64,000 nt of DNA from Methylobacterium sp. J-088 (GCF_022829295.1 NZ_JAKSYH010000054.1:19313-83312); one strand, 5' to 3'. Counted from the stretch's first letter, positions 21,833 to 32,474 are shown. The notes: generated by a model not told the origin, from the letters alone. Numbers and translations: made by a program.

Positions 21833-23414
21833 AATGCGCCTTGGCGTCGTAGAGGGTTTCAAGGGTGATGAGCGGCAATTGCCGCTCACGGGCGAATCGC
21901 TCCGTGTTGGTGCGCGCCTTGCCGCGCACGAAGAACGGGATCTTTTTCAGTTCTTTCTCGGCCTCGGGCGCCCAGGGGGCGACCGCCACCGCGACAGGAT
22001 GGTCGAGATGGATCGGCGCCGGCGCAGCCTCGGGTGCGGGCGCGGTTGCTGGCGCGGCCTGAGGCGCCGACGCGGCGACCGGCGTGCCGCCGAGATGCGA
22101 GGGGCCGACGCCGTCGTGGAATTCCGGATCCTCCCGGAACATGCCCAGCAGGTGCTCTTCGAGGCCCATCATCAGCGGGTGGACCAGGGTGTCGAACAGG
22201 ACGTTGGCGCCCTCGAACCCCATCTGCGGGGCGTAGCGGGCCGGGAAATCCTGGACGTGGATCGGCGCGGAGATCACCGCGCAGGGGATGCCGAGCCGCT
22301 TGGCGACGTGGCGCTCCATCTGCGTGCCGAGCACCAGTTCGGGCGCCGCCGCGCGGATCGCCGCCTCGACATCGAGGTAATCGTCGGTGATCAGCGCTTC
22401 GAGACCGAGTTCGGCCGCCTCGGCGCGGACCTCCCGGGCGAATTCGCGGCTGTAGGTGCCGAGCCCGACGACCTGGAAGCCGAGTTCCCGGGCGGCGATC
22501 CGGGCGAGGCCGATCGCGTGCGTGGCATCCCCGAACACGAAGACGCGCTTGCCGGTCAGGTAGGTCGAATCGACCGAGCGGCTGTACCAGGGCAGGCGCG
22601 AGCCGGGGCCATCCAGAACCGGTGCCGGATCGAGGCCGGCGAGGCCCGCCACCTCCTCGACGAACCGGCGGGTGCCGCCGACGCCGATCGGCACGACGTG
22701 CGTGAACGGCTGCCCAAAACTCTTCTTCAGGTACTCCGCGGCGGAGCGCGCGGTCTCGGGATAGAGCACGACGTTGAAGTCGGCGTCCTTGAGCCGGCCG
22801 AGATCGGCGGGCGAGGCGCCGAGCGGCGCGACCACGTTCACGTCGATCCCGAGCGAATCGAGCAGCCGGCGGATCTCGATCAGGTCGTCCCGGTGGCGGA
22901 AGCCGAGCGCCGTGGGTCCCAGGATGTTGCAGAGCGGGCGCCGCCCAGGCTCCCGCGCGGCGCGCGCACCGGGGGCTCCGGCGAGAGCCCGGACGAGCCG
23001 ATAGAAGGTCTCGGAGGCGCCCCAGTTTTCCTTCTTCTGGTAGGCCGGCAGCTCCAGGGGAATCACCGGGATCGGCAGGTTGAGTGCCTTGGCGAGCCCG
23101 CCCGGATCGTCCTGAATCAGCTCGGCGGTGCAGGAGGCGCCGACGATCATCGCCTGCGGCTGGAACCGCGCGTAGGCGGCCGAGACCGAGGTCTTGAACA
23201 GCTCGGCGGTGTCGCGGCCGAGATCCTGCGCCCGGAAGGTCGTGTAGGTGACGGGCGGGCGGGCATCGCGCCGCTCGATCATCGTGAACAGCAGGTCGGC
23301 GTAGGTGTCGCCCTGCGGCGCGTGCAGCACGTAGTGGAGGCCGGTCATCGCCGTGGCGATGCGCATCGCGCCGATATGGGGTGGGCCTTCGTAGGTCCAG
23401 AGGGTCAGCTGCAT
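21822..23414 (-). CDS. bchB: Light-independent protochlorophyllide reductase subunit B
   Basis: 530-aa partner of BchN in the catalytic heterotetramer. It provides part of the 4Fe-4S site: Cys in [13 protein letters not shown], and an Asp ligand is expected in the N-terminal region. An Ala/Pro-rich linker ([20 protein letters not shown], about residues 440-459) connects to a C-terminal domain with [17 protein letters not shown] that completes the active site. ATG at 23414, four bases after the bchN stop. The order bchF-N-B-H-L-M is that of most purple bacteria. Confidence 0.97.
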
Positions 23415-23418
23415 GGCG

Positions 23419-25227
<1,809 letters not shown>

Positions 25228-25248
25228 CTAGGGCTCCGTCGTTGTCAG

Positions 25249-25278
25249 AGGCTAGGGCGGGGGCCCCCAAAGTGTCAA
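25249..25278 (-). promoter_or_regulatory. Predicted promoter of the bchF operon
   Basis: Reading leftward, TTGACA (25278-25273) is followed after 18 bases by TAGCCT (25254-25249), a housekeeping-type -35/-10 pair. The predicted start of transcription near 25242 leaves a leader of about 40 bases before bchF. The -35 box is one half of the PpsR-like palindrome, the arrangement by which CrtJ/PpsR represses bch promoters in Rhodobacter. The bchG promoter uses the same two hexamers. Confidence 0.55.
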
Positions 25279-25290
25279 GTGCGCTTGACG
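25273..25290. promoter_or_regulatory. PpsR/CrtJ-like operator, bchF side
   Basis: TGTCAAGTGCGCTTGACG, close to the known TGT-N12-ACA consensus (last base differs). Its inner 16 bases are a perfect dyad, GTCAAGTG/CGCTTGAC. It overlaps the -35 box for bchF. A second degenerate match, CGT-N12-ACA, directly adjoins at 25289-25306, so a cooperative two-site operator is possible. Confidence 0.65.
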
Positions 25291-25515
25291 TTCTCTGGGC
25301 GTGACATAGGCAGAAGACGTTTTTCTTGGTCTTAGATCATTGCCAAGTTCGTCAAGAAGCGTATCGTCTGGACCCACGGCGACGCGCCGGTGACTTGGCC
25401 TATCGAGTCCCGCGCAAGACAAAGACGAAGAATAGACGGGCGAGTAATCCCGCACCCGAAGACGCGAGCGGAGCTGCCGGTTCCTCGGGCCGGGGCCGTT
25501 TCAGGGAGGGTGCCG

Positions 25516-26409
25516 ATGGGACACTGGAGGCATTTCGGCGAGCGTTTGGAACTGGGACCGATCGCAGCTGGCTGCGGCACGGTCAGCGACGTTTCGCCGG
25601 TCTTCCGCGATAAGCCCCGCGTGCGGTCCGAGGCGCCGCGCCCGCGGCCGGATGCCCTCGCCCGGGTGATCGAGGGCGAGATCCTCCCCCGGCTGATGCT
25701 GGCCCACCGCCCCGGCGCCGGGCGCCGGTCGCCGGCCGACCGGGCGGTGACGCCGCAGGAAATCGCCGCCTTCAGTGCCCTCCTCCTCGGTCCCGGCCCG
25801 GTGGATCTCGATGCCGAGATCGCGGTCCTGCGGGATGGCGGCCTGCCGCTGGCGCGTCTGCTCCTCGATCTGCTCGCCCCGGCGGCCCGGCACCTCGGGG
25901 CCCTGTGGGAGGAGGATGCCTGCGATTTCCTGGCCGTGACCGAGGGCCTCGGGCGGCTGCAGGCCATCAGCCGGCACCTCTGCCTGGAGCTCGAGATCGA
26001 ATCGGCTCCGATCGGCGGCCGCAGCGTGCTGCTCCTGCCCTGCCCCGGAGAGACGCACCGATTCGGCCTGTCGATCGTCGCGAGCTTCTTCCGGGAGGCC
26101 GGCTGGTACGTAACCACGGCGGTTCCGGCGCCCGGCCTCGATCCCCTCGCGCTCCTGGCGACCGACTGGTTCGAGGTGGTCGGCCTGTCGCTCTCCTCCG
26201 ACGTGCTCCTGCCCGTCCTGTCGGCCACGGTGGCCGAGGTGCGGCGCGCCTCGCGGAACCCGGGGGTGCGCGTGCTGGTCGGGGGCCCCTATTTCACACG
26301 CCACGGCGGTGAGGCCGGCCTCGTGGGGGCCGACGCCTGCGCGCTCGACGGGTGCTCGGCACCCGCCGCCGCGGAAGCTTTGCTGGACAGGCAGGCATTG
26401 GCCTGTTGA
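25516..26409 (+). CDS. aerR: AerR/PpaA-type cobalamin-binding antirepressor
   Basis: 297-aa cytoplasmic regulator with a C-terminal B12-binding (SCHIC/vitamin B12) domain. Family members bind a cobalamin and, in response to light, antagonise PpsR/CrtJ. The corrin-contact stretch CPGETHRFGLSIVASFFREAGW (about residues 177-198) contains the expected His, followed by GLSLSSDVLLPVLSATVAEVRRAS and VLVGGPYF. The N-terminal half is an alpha-helical domain. The ATG at 25516 has GGGAGG seven bases upstream. It is 31 bases before ppsR on the same strand, the usual pairing. Confidence 0.9.
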   Translation: MGHWRHFGERLELGPIAAGCGTVSDVSPVFRDKPRVRSEAPRPRPDALARVIEGEILPRLMLAHRPGAGRRSPADRAVTPQEIAAFSALLLGPGPVDLDAEIAVLRDGGLPLARLLLDLLAPAARHLGALWEEDACDFLAVTEGLGRLQAISRHLCLELEIESAPIGGRSVLLLPCPGETHRFGLSIVASFFREAGWYVTTAVPAPGLDPLALLATDWFEVVGLSLSSDVLLPVLSATVAEVRRASRNPGVRVLVGGPYFTRHGGEAGLVGADACALDGCSAPAAAEALLDRQALAC

Positions 26410-26440
26410 AAGGGTTGTCATCCACCTTCATCACATCTCG

Positions 26441-27886
26441 GTGACCGTGACGCTTCAGCCGCACCTCATCTCCTCGGGATCACCCGCGGTGCTGGACCAG
26501 GTCGCCGGCCACCTCAACGGCGAGGCGGTCGGGCGCATCGTCGCGGCATCCTCCGATGTCTCGCTCGTGATCGACGCCGAGGGCGTGATCCGCGACGCAT
26601 CGATCGGGACGGATCTCGAGGCGGAGAATATCCCTGGGTGGCTGGGCCGACGCTGGGTCGACACCGTGACGGTCGAGAGCAGGCCCAAGGTCGACGCCCT
26701 GCTGCGCGACGCCCGGCCGGAGGGCATCACCCGCTGGCGCCAGATCAACCACCCCTCCCCCAGCGGGATCGACCTGCCGATCCGCTACGCCTCGATCCGC
26801 CCGGCCGAGGGCGGCCCGATCCTGGTGCTCGGGCGCGACATGCGGGCGGTGGCCGGTCTCCAGCGCCGCCTGATGGAGACCCAGCAGGCGCTGGAGCGGG
26901 ATTACGAGCGCCTGCGCGCGGTCGAGACGCGCTACCGGCTCCTGTTCCAGATCTCCGGCGAGCCGGTGCTGGTGGTCGATGCCGGAACCCGGCGGGTCGC
27001 CGAGGCGAACCCGTCCGCCGCGCGGCTGCTCGGTCGTCCGGCCAAGCGGGTCGCCGGCCAGGACGTGGTCGAACTGTTCGAGGCCAGCAGCACGCGGGCC
27101 CTGGAGGCGCAGTTCGCCGCCCTGCGGGCGACCGGGCAGGCCGGGGAGATCCGGGCCGCCCTGCCGCACGGGCGCGGCGAGGTCTCCGTCTCGGTCTCGC
27201 TGTTCCGGGGTGAGGGCGGTGCCAGCGCCCTGATGCGGCTCGTGGCCGATCCGGCCGCCGCCGAGGCCGGCTCCGGTCAGGAGGTGCCGACCCAGGCGGT
27301 GATCGAGGCGATGCCCGAGGGCTTCGTGGTCACCGACGCGAGCCGGCGGATCCTGACCGCCAATGCCGCCTTCCTGGAACTGACCCAGCTCGCCACCGAG
27401 GGGCAGGTTCGCGGACGCACCGTGGATCATTGGCTCGGCCGCGACGAGACCGAGGCGCAGGCCCTGTTCGCGACCCTGGGCGATCACGGCGTGGTGCGGC
27501 GCTTCGCGACGGTCATCCGCGGTGCCTATGGCGGCCTGGAAGATGTCGAGGTCGCGGCCGTTTCGGTGGCGGGCGCCCGCCCCTGCCTGGGCTTCGCGAT
27601 CCGCCCGGCCCCGCGCCGGATTCCCGAAGGGCGATTCGGCGGGGGGCGGGAGGTGCCGCGCTCGGTCGAGCAGATGGCGGAGCTGGTCGGCCGGGTCTCG
27701 ATGAAGACGCTGGTGCGCGAGACCACCGACCTGATCGAGAAGCTCTGCATCGAGGCGGCCCTGCGCATCACCCGGGACAATCGGGCCTCGGCCGCCGAGA
27801 TGCTGGGGCTGAGCCGGCAAGGCCTCTACGCCAAGATGCGCCGCTACGGCGTCGGCGATCTCGACGGGCCGGTCGAGGCGGATTGA
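26441..27886 (+). CDS. ppsR: Photosynthesis repressor PpsR/CrtJ
   Basis: 481-aa transcription repressor of bch, crt and puc genes. It contains PAS domains in tandem (around residues 20-120, 150-260 and 290-400) joined by a helical linker, and a C-terminal Fis-type helix-turn-helix (NRASAAEMLGLSRQGLYAKMRRYG). Cys436 in KLCIEAAL matches the redox Cys just before the helix-turn-helix of CrtJ; a second Cys is at 382. The GTG at 26441 is preferred (another GTG at 26447), since there is no usable codon closer to the AAAGGG at about 26409-26414. Target palindromes are seen at bchF and bchG. Confidence 0.92.
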   Translation: MTVTLQPHLISSGSPAVLDQVAGHLNGEAVGRIVAASSDVSLVIDAEGVIRDASIGTDLEAENIPGWLGRRWVDTVTVESRPKVDALLRDARPEGITRWRQINHPSPSGIDLPIRYASIRPAEGGPILVLGRDMRAVAGLQRRLMETQQALERDYERLRAVETRYRLLFQISGEPVLVVDAGTRRVAEANPSAARLLGRPAKRVAGQDVVELFEASSTRALEAQFAALRATGQAGEIRAALPHGRGEVSVSVSLFRGEGGASALMRLVADPAAAEAGSGQEVPTQAVIEAMPEGFVVTDASRRILTANAAFLELTQLATEGQVRGRTVDHWLGRDETEAQALFATLGDHGVVRRFATVIRGAYGGLEDVEVAAVSVAGARPCLGFAIRPAPRRIPEGRFGGGREVPRSVEQMAELVGRVSMKTLVRETTDLIEKLCIEAALRITRDNRASAAEMLGLSRQGLYAKMRRYGVGDLDGPVEAD

Positions 27887-28125
27887 GCCGGTCCGACACG
27901 TTTTCCCGACGACACGGCGCTAGGCGGGATAGGCTAGCGACGTGGTTCGGCGCGTTCGCGATCCCGCTCCGAGGCCGAGCAATCGCCGCCTGAGCGGGGA
28001 TGCGGCGCGTTCCGGAGGCGGATTGCGTGCCTCCGGTACACACGCGTCGGTCCAGTGCGGCAGCGTGTATTATCGCCATCCGGATGTATTCGCCCGACAA
28101 ACATCGCGCACATTCCGCCGCACTC

Positions 28126-28143
28126 TGTAAATCTGGCTTGACA
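28126..28143. promoter_or_regulatory. PpsR/CrtJ operator at bchG
   Basis: TGTAAATCTGGCTTGACA, an exact match to the TGT-N12-ACA consensus. Its right half, TTGACA at 28138-28143, doubles as the -35 box for bchG. It lies 28 bases before the bchG start codon. The same overlap of operator and -35 occurs at bchF. Confidence 0.75.
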
Positions 28144-28165
28144 CTTCGGCGGGCCCCGGTAGCCT
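28138..28165 (+). promoter_or_regulatory. Predicted bchG promoter, possibly leaderless
   Basis: TTGACA (28138-28143) followed after 16 bases by TAGCCT (28160-28165), the same hexamers as the bchF promoter. The -10 box ends only six bases before the ATG at 28172, and there is no Shine-Dalgarno sequence. A start of transcription at the usual distance would fall on or next to the A of the start codon. Confidence 0.5.
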
Positions 28166-28171
28166 CCCGCC

Positions 28172-29056
28172 ATGGCCGCTACGCCCGCCCCGAGCGCAGT
28201 CATCGAGCTGCTGAAGCCGCTGACGTGGTTCGCACCGATGTGGGCGTTCGCCTGCGGGGTGATCTCGTCGGGCCAGCCGGCCAGCGGCCAGTGGCCGGTG
28301 ATCGCCGCCGGGGTGCTGCTGGCCGGGCCGCTGGTCTGCGCGACCAGCCAGGCTACGAACGACTGGTTCGACCGCCATGTCGATGCGATCAACGAACCGA
28401 ACCGGCCGATTCCCTCCGGGCGGATCCCGGGCCGCTGGGGGCTCTATCTCGCGCTCGCCTGGACCGGGCTGTCGCTGGTGGTGGCCGCCGCGCTCGGACC
28501 CTGGATCCTCGGGGCCGCTTTGTTCGGGCTGGTGCTCGCCTGGATCTACTCGGCGCCCCCCGTCCGGCTGAAGCGCAACGGCTGGTGGGGCAACGCCGCG
28601 GTGGCGCTCTGCTATGAGGGGCTGCCCTGGTTCACCGGCGCCGCCGTGATGGCCGCCGCCCTGCCGGACCGGCGGGTGCTGCTGGTGGCACTCCTCTACG
28701 CGGCCGGCGCCCACGGCATCATGACGCTCAACGATTTCAAGTCGGTCGAGGGCGACCGGCGCATGGGCCTGCTGTCGCTGCCGGTGCAGATGGGCACCGG
28801 GCGCGCGGCGCGCTTCGCGTGCCTGGTCATGGCCCTGCCGCAGGTCGCCGTCATCGCGCTCCTCGTCGGCTGGGAGCGGTACTGGCATGCCGGCCTCGTG
28901 GCGGCGCTGCTCGCCGGCCAACTCGCCCTGATGGTCCGGTTCCTCGACAATCCCCGGGAGCGGGCGGTCTGGTACAACGGCACCGGCACCACCCTCTACG
29001 TCCTCGGCATGCTGGTCGCCGCCTTCGCGCTGCGGCCCCTGGTGGGAGGGGCGTGA
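28172..29056 (+). CDS. bchG: Bacteriochlorophyll synthase BchG
   Basis: 294-aa membrane prenyltransferase of the UbiA superfamily, esterifying bacteriochlorophyllide a with geranylgeranyl or phytyl diphosphate. The two Asp-rich motifs are NDWFDRHVDAINEPNRPIPS and, near the C-terminal half, NDFKSVEGDRRMG. About eight to nine membrane helices. The first gene of the rightward bchG-pucC-bchP-tspO operon. ATG at 28172 without a ribosome site (see promoter). Its stop overlaps the next start by one base. Confidence 0.97.
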   Translation: MAATPAPSAVIELLKPLTWFAPMWAFACGVISSGQPASGQWPVIAAGVLLAGPLVCATSQATNDWFDRHVDAINEPNRPIPSGRIPGRWGLYLALAWTGLSLVVAAALGPWILGAALFGLVLAWIYSAPPVRLKRNGWWGNAAVALCYEGLPWFTGAAVMAAALPDRRVLLVALLYAAGAHGIMTLNDFKSVEGDRRMGLLSLPVQMGTGRAARFACLVMALPQVAVIALLVGWERYWHAGLVAALLAGQLALMVRFLDNPRERAVWYNGTGTTLYVLGMLVAAFALRPLVGGA

Positions 29057-30399
29057 TGGGCATTTCGGATCGGATCGCGCCTGAGGCGACCCTCGGCTGG
29101 CCCCAGATCGTCCGCCTCGGCCTCGTCCAGACCGCTCTGGGCAGCGTCGTCGTGCTGATGACCGCCACGCTCAACCGGGTGATGGTGGTGGAACTGGCTC
29201 TGCCCGCCTTCGTGCCCGGTCTGCTGGTCGCCCTGCACTACGCCGTGCAGGTGCTGCGTCCGCGCTGGGGCTACGGCTCCGATCGCAGCGGCCGGCGCAC
29301 CCCCTGGATCGTCGGCGGCATGGCCGCCCTCTGCCTCGGTGGGTTCGGGGCCGCCTGCGGCACCGCGCTGGCCGCCGACAATCTCGCTTTGGGGCTGGCG
29401 CTGGCCGCCCTCTCGTTCCTGTGCGTCGGGATGGGGGTCGGCGCCGCAGGAACCGCGCTCCTGGTCCTGCTGTCGGGGGGCGTCGCGCCGGCCCGGCGGG
29501 GGGCTGCCGCCACCATCGTCTGGGTGATGATGATCGTCGGCTTCGCGCTCACGGCGCCGCTGGCCGGCCATTTCCTCGATCCGTTCTCCGGCCTGCGGCT
29601 CGTGGCCGTGTCGGGCACGGTCTCGCTCATCGCCCTCTGCGTCGCCGCCCTGGCAGTCGCCGGTGTCGAGCGTCGCCTGCCGGTCCGTGCGCCGGAGCCC
29701 GCGGAGGCGCGCCGTCCGTTCTTCACCGTGCTCGCCCAGGTGCTGGCCGATCCGGTGGCCCGGACCTTCACGATCTTCGTCTTCGTCTCGATGCTGGCCT
29801 ACAGCGCCCAGGAGCTGATCCTGGAGCCCTATGCCGGGCTCGTCTTCGCCATGAGCCCCGGCGCCACCACCAAGCTCGCCGGACTCCAGCATGGCGGCGT
29901 GCTCGCCGGGATGCTGCTGGTGGCGGGGGTAACGCTCGCCGCCCGCGGCACCCCCCTCGCCTCCTTGAGGCTCTGGATCGCGCTCGGCTGCGCCGGCTCG
30001 GCCGCCGCCCTGTTCGCCCTGGCGAGCGGCGCGGCTTCGGGCGCGGACTTTCCCTTGCGCGAGACGGTGTTCGCCCTCGGCGTCGGCAACGGCGCCTACG
30101 CGGTCGCCGCGATCGGCTCGATGATGGCGCTGGCCGGCCGCGGCGACGCGCGGGAGCGCGGCACCCGGATGGGCGTCTGGGGCGCCGCGCAGGGCGTCGC
30201 CTTCGGGGCCGGCGGTTTTCTCGGTGCGGTCTCGGTCGATGCCGTCCGGCTCGTCACAGCCGAGCCGGTCCAGGCCTACGCGGCGGTGTTCGCCGCGGAA
30301 GGATTGCTGTTCCTCGTCGCGGTCGTCCTGGCGGTGCGGCTCGAATCCACTCCGGCACCGGGCGCGGTTTCGCTCGATCCTGCCTTCAGCGCGCGGTGA
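29056..30399 (+). CDS. PucC-family MFS protein (Bch2/ORF428 type)
   Basis: 447-aa second PucC/LhaA-family membrane protein, the one commonly placed between bchG and bchP (called bch2, ORF428 or pucC-like). Twelve hydrophobic segments; LMTATLNRVMVVELALPAFVPGLLVALHYA and SAQELILEPYAGLVFAMSPG are the family blocks and parallel those in LhaA. Members take part in LH complex assembly and possibly pigment delivery. The ATG at 29056 overlaps the bchG stop (TGATG). bchP follows five bases later. Confidence 0.92.
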   Translation: MGISDRIAPEATLGWPQIVRLGLVQTALGSVVVLMTATLNRVMVVELALPAFVPGLLVALHYAVQVLRPRWGYGSDRSGRRTPWIVGGMAALCLGGFGAACGTALAADNLALGLALAALSFLCVGMGVGAAGTALLVLLSGGVAPARRGAAATIVWVMMIVGFALTAPLAGHFLDPFSGLRLVAVSGTVSLIALCVAALAVAGVERRLPVRAPEPAEARRPFFTVLAQVLADPVARTFTIFVFVSMLAYSAQELILEPYAGLVFAMSPGATTKLAGLQHGGVLAGMLLVAGVTLAARGTPLASLRLWIALGCAGSAAALFALASGAASGADFPLRETVFALGVGNGAYAVAAIGSMMALAGRGDARERGTRMGVWGAAQGVAFGAGGFLGAVSVDAVRLVTAEPVQAYAAVFAAEGLLFLVAVVLAVRLESTPAPGAVSLDPAFSAR

Positions 30400-30403
30400 G
30401 GCC

Positions 30404-31663
30404 ATGGCACAGTTGGATGATGGCGGCCCGGTGAACCCCCTCTCCCCGCACGCGGGGAGAGGGGGGGAGCCGCTCTACGACGTCGTCGTGGTCGGCGGCG
30501 GCCCGGCCGGAGCCACGGCGGCGACCGACCTCGCCCGGGCTGGACACACGGTGCTGCTCCTCGACAAACCCGGCCGGATCAAGCCCTGCGGCGGCGCGAT
30601 CCCGCCCCGGCTGATCCGCGACTTCGCGATCCCCGATTCGCTGCTCGTCGCGAAGATCCGCGCCGCCCGCATGGTGGCGCCGAGCGGCAAGGCCGTCGAC
30701 ATGCCGGTCGGCGAGGGCTTCGTCGGTATGGTCGACCGCGAGCAGTTCGACCCCTGGCTGCGCGCCCGCGCGGAACAGGCCGGTGCCGAGCTGCGCGAGG
30801 CCGCCTACGAGAAGATCACCCGGTCGGACGAGGGGTCGGCCCGCATCCATTTCAGTACCGGCGCCGGCGAGTCCCTCGCCCGCCACACCGTCCGGGCGCG
30901 GCTCGTCATCGGCGCCGACGGGGCCTGCTCGCCGGTCGGCCGGGCCGAGGTTCCGGGCCATGCCAAGATGCGGCAGGTCTTCGCCTATCACGAGATCCTC
31001 CGGGTGCCGGAGGCCGGCGCCCCCGGGGCCGATTCGGTCGATGCCGCCCGGTGCGACGTCTACTATCAGGGCCGCCACTCGCCCGACTTCTACAGCTGGA
31101 TCTTTCCGCACGGGGACAGGCTGAGCATCGGCACCGGCAGCGCGAAGAAGGGGTTTTCCCTGCGCTCCTCGATCCGGGCCTTGCGCGTGGCGACCAACCT
31201 CGATGGGGCCGAGACCATCCGCCGGGAAGGGGCACCGCTGCCGCTCAAGCCCCTGAAGCGCTGGGACAACGGCCGCGACGTGCTGCTGGCCGGCGATGCC
31301 GCCGGCGTGGTCGCGCCGGCCTCCGGCGAGGGGATCTACTACGCCATGCTGGGCGGCCGGCTTTCGGCCGAGGCGGCTGTGGCCTTCCTGAAGACCGGCG
31401 ACGCCAAGGCCCTCGCGGGTGCGCGCAAGGCGTTCATGAAGCTGCACGGGCGCGTGTTCTGGATCCTCGGGATGATGCAGTGGGTCTGGTACCGCAGCGA
31501 CGGCCTGCGCGAACGCTTCGTCTCGATCTGCCGGGACAAGGATGTCCAGCAGCTCACCTGGGACAGCTACATGAACAAGGAGCTGGTCCGGGCCAAGCCC
31601 GCCGCCCATGCGCGGATCTTCTTCAAGGACCTCGCGCACCTGTTCCGCTGGGTCTCGCCATGA
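30404..31663 (+). CDS. bchP: Geranylgeranyl reductase BchP
   Basis: 419-aa FAD-dependent enzyme that reduces the geranylgeranyl tail of bacteriochlorophyll to phytyl. The FAD-binding motif is VVVVGGGPAGATAATDLARAG (residues about 28-48), then KPCGGAIPPRLI and the GD motif LLAGDAAGVVAPASGEGIYYAM. The ATG at 30404 is the only sensible start; it is followed by about 25 residues not typical for BchP, of which residues 11-21 are encoded by a perfect 14-base-arm hairpin. The stop overlaps the tspO start (ATGA). Confidence 0.96.
   Translation: MAQLDDGGPVNPLSPHAGRGGEPLYDVVVVGGGPAGATAATDLARAGHTVLLLDKPGRIKPCGGAIPPRLIRDFAIPDSLLVAKIRAARMVAPSGKAVDMPVGEGFVGMVDREQFDPWLRARAEQAGAELREAAYEKITRSDEGSARIHFSTGAGESLARHTVRARLVIGADGACSPVGRAEVPGHAKMRQVFAYHEILRVPEAGAPGADSVDAARCDVYYQGRHSPDFYSWIFPHGDRLSIGTGSAKKGFSLRSSIRALRVATNLDGAETIRREGAPLPLKPLKRWDNGRDVLLAGDAAGVVAPASGEGIYYAMLGGRLSAEAAVAFLKTGDAKALAGARKAFMKLHGRVFWILGMMQWVWYRSDGLRERFVSICRDKDVQQLTWDSYMNKELVRAKPAAHARIFFKDLAHLFRWVSP
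30436..30465. repeat. Perfect hairpin inside bchP start region
   Basis: CCCCCTCTCCCCGC (30436-30449), a two-base loop AC, then GCGGGGAGAGGGGG (30452-30465): perfect 14-base arms beginning 32 bases after the bchP start codon. It is of the same REP-like type as the intergenic palindromes and is read as NPLSPHAGRGG. Confidence 0.9.
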
Positions 31664-32163
31664 TGTTCTTGGGACTCGACGCCGGCTGGGGACCGGCTGC
31701 CGTCGCGGCCGTCGCCGCAATACTGGTGGCGCTCGCCGGCGGCCTCGCGACCCGGACGGATGCGTGGTACCGGCGCCTGCGGGTGCCGGCCTGGAAGCCG
31801 CCGGACTGGGCCTTCGGGCCGGTCTGGACCGTCATCTTCCTGCTCACCACCATCGCCGCCGTGATGGTCTGGAACGCCGATCCCGACCCGGCTGCCCGGG
31901 GCGTGCTGCTCGCCGCCTACGCGGTGAACGGGCTGCTCAACATCGCCTGGAGCGTGCTGTTCTTCCGGTTCCGCCGGCCGGACTGGGCCCTCGCCGAGGT
32001 CGCGGCCCTGTGGCTGTCCATCGCCGTGCTGGTGCTGGTGACAGGCCGGATCTCGGTCGCGGCCGGGCTCATGAACCTGCCGTATCTCGCTTGGGTCAGC
32101 GTCGCCGCTTGCCTGAACCTTCGGATCGTGCGCCTCAACGCACCCTTCGGCCAAGCTGCGTGA
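31660..32163 (+). CDS. tspO: TspO/MBR tryptophan-rich sensory protein
   Basis: 167-aa membrane protein of the TspO/peripheral benzodiazepine receptor family; five hydrophobic helices. Typical Trp/Pro patterns are WYRRLRVPAWKPPDWAFGPVWTVIF, NGLLNIAWSVLFFRFRRPDWA and NLPYLAWVSVAACLNLRI. TspO in Rhodobacter binds porphyrin intermediates and dampens photosynthesis gene expression in oxygen through the AppA/PpsR route. The ATG at 31660 overlaps the bchP stop; a second ATG follows directly. Location inside the bch operon supports a porphyrin role. Confidence 0.93.
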   Translation: MMFLGLDAGWGPAAVAAVAAILVALAGGLATRTDAWYRRLRVPAWKPPDWAFGPVWTVIFLLTTIAAVMVWNADPDPAARGVLLAAYAVNGLLNIAWSVLFFRFRRPDWALAEVAALWLSIAVLVLVTGRISVAAGLMNLPYLAWVSVAACLNLRIVRLNAPFGQAA

Positions 32164-32474
32164 TGGAGGCGCTGCTCGCGTCTTGGTTCGCGTCCGGCCG
32201 GATCGTCGACGGCATCCTGCTGCTCGTCGGCGCCGAGGCGCTGATCCTCGCCTGGCTCAGCCGCCGGGGTGGGCCGCCGCTGCCGTCGTTGCTGGCCAAT
32301 CTCGCCTCCGGGGCCGCCCTGATGCTGGCCCTGCGGTCGGCCCTGGTCGGGGCCGGCTGGATGGCGGTCGCCGGGTGGATGCTCGCCGGGCTCGTGGCTC
32401 ACCTCGCCGATCTCGGCCTGCGCTTCCGGGCGCCCACGGCACAACGCCGCAGTCCGGGTCACAAGCCGGCCTAG
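32163..32474 (+). CDS. Small membrane protein of unknown function after tspO
   Basis: 103-aa protein with about three hydrophobic helices (IVDGILLLVGAEALILAWL, LPSLLANLASGAALMLALRSALVGAGWMAVAGWMLAGLVAHLADL) and a short basic tail. The ATG overlaps the tspO stop by one base (TGATG), so it is translated with tspO and is the last gene of the bchG operon. I do not know its function; proteins of this kind downstream of tspO occur in other alphaproteobacteria. Confidence 0.75.
   Translation: MEALLASWFASGRIVDGILLLVGAEALILAWLSRRGGPPLPSLLANLASGAALMLALRSALVGAGWMAVAGWMLAGLVAHLADLGLRFRAPTAQRRSPGHKPA

Noticed and set aside
28085..28103. Second PpsR site before bchG
   Set aside because: TGT and ACA are present, but the spacing is 13 rather than 12 bases and there is no dyad inside.
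30224..30403. Longer N-terminus for BchP
   Set aside because: The frame is open upstream, but it overlaps the PucC-like gene and lacks protein-like composition; the ATG at 30404 follows directly after that gene's stop.
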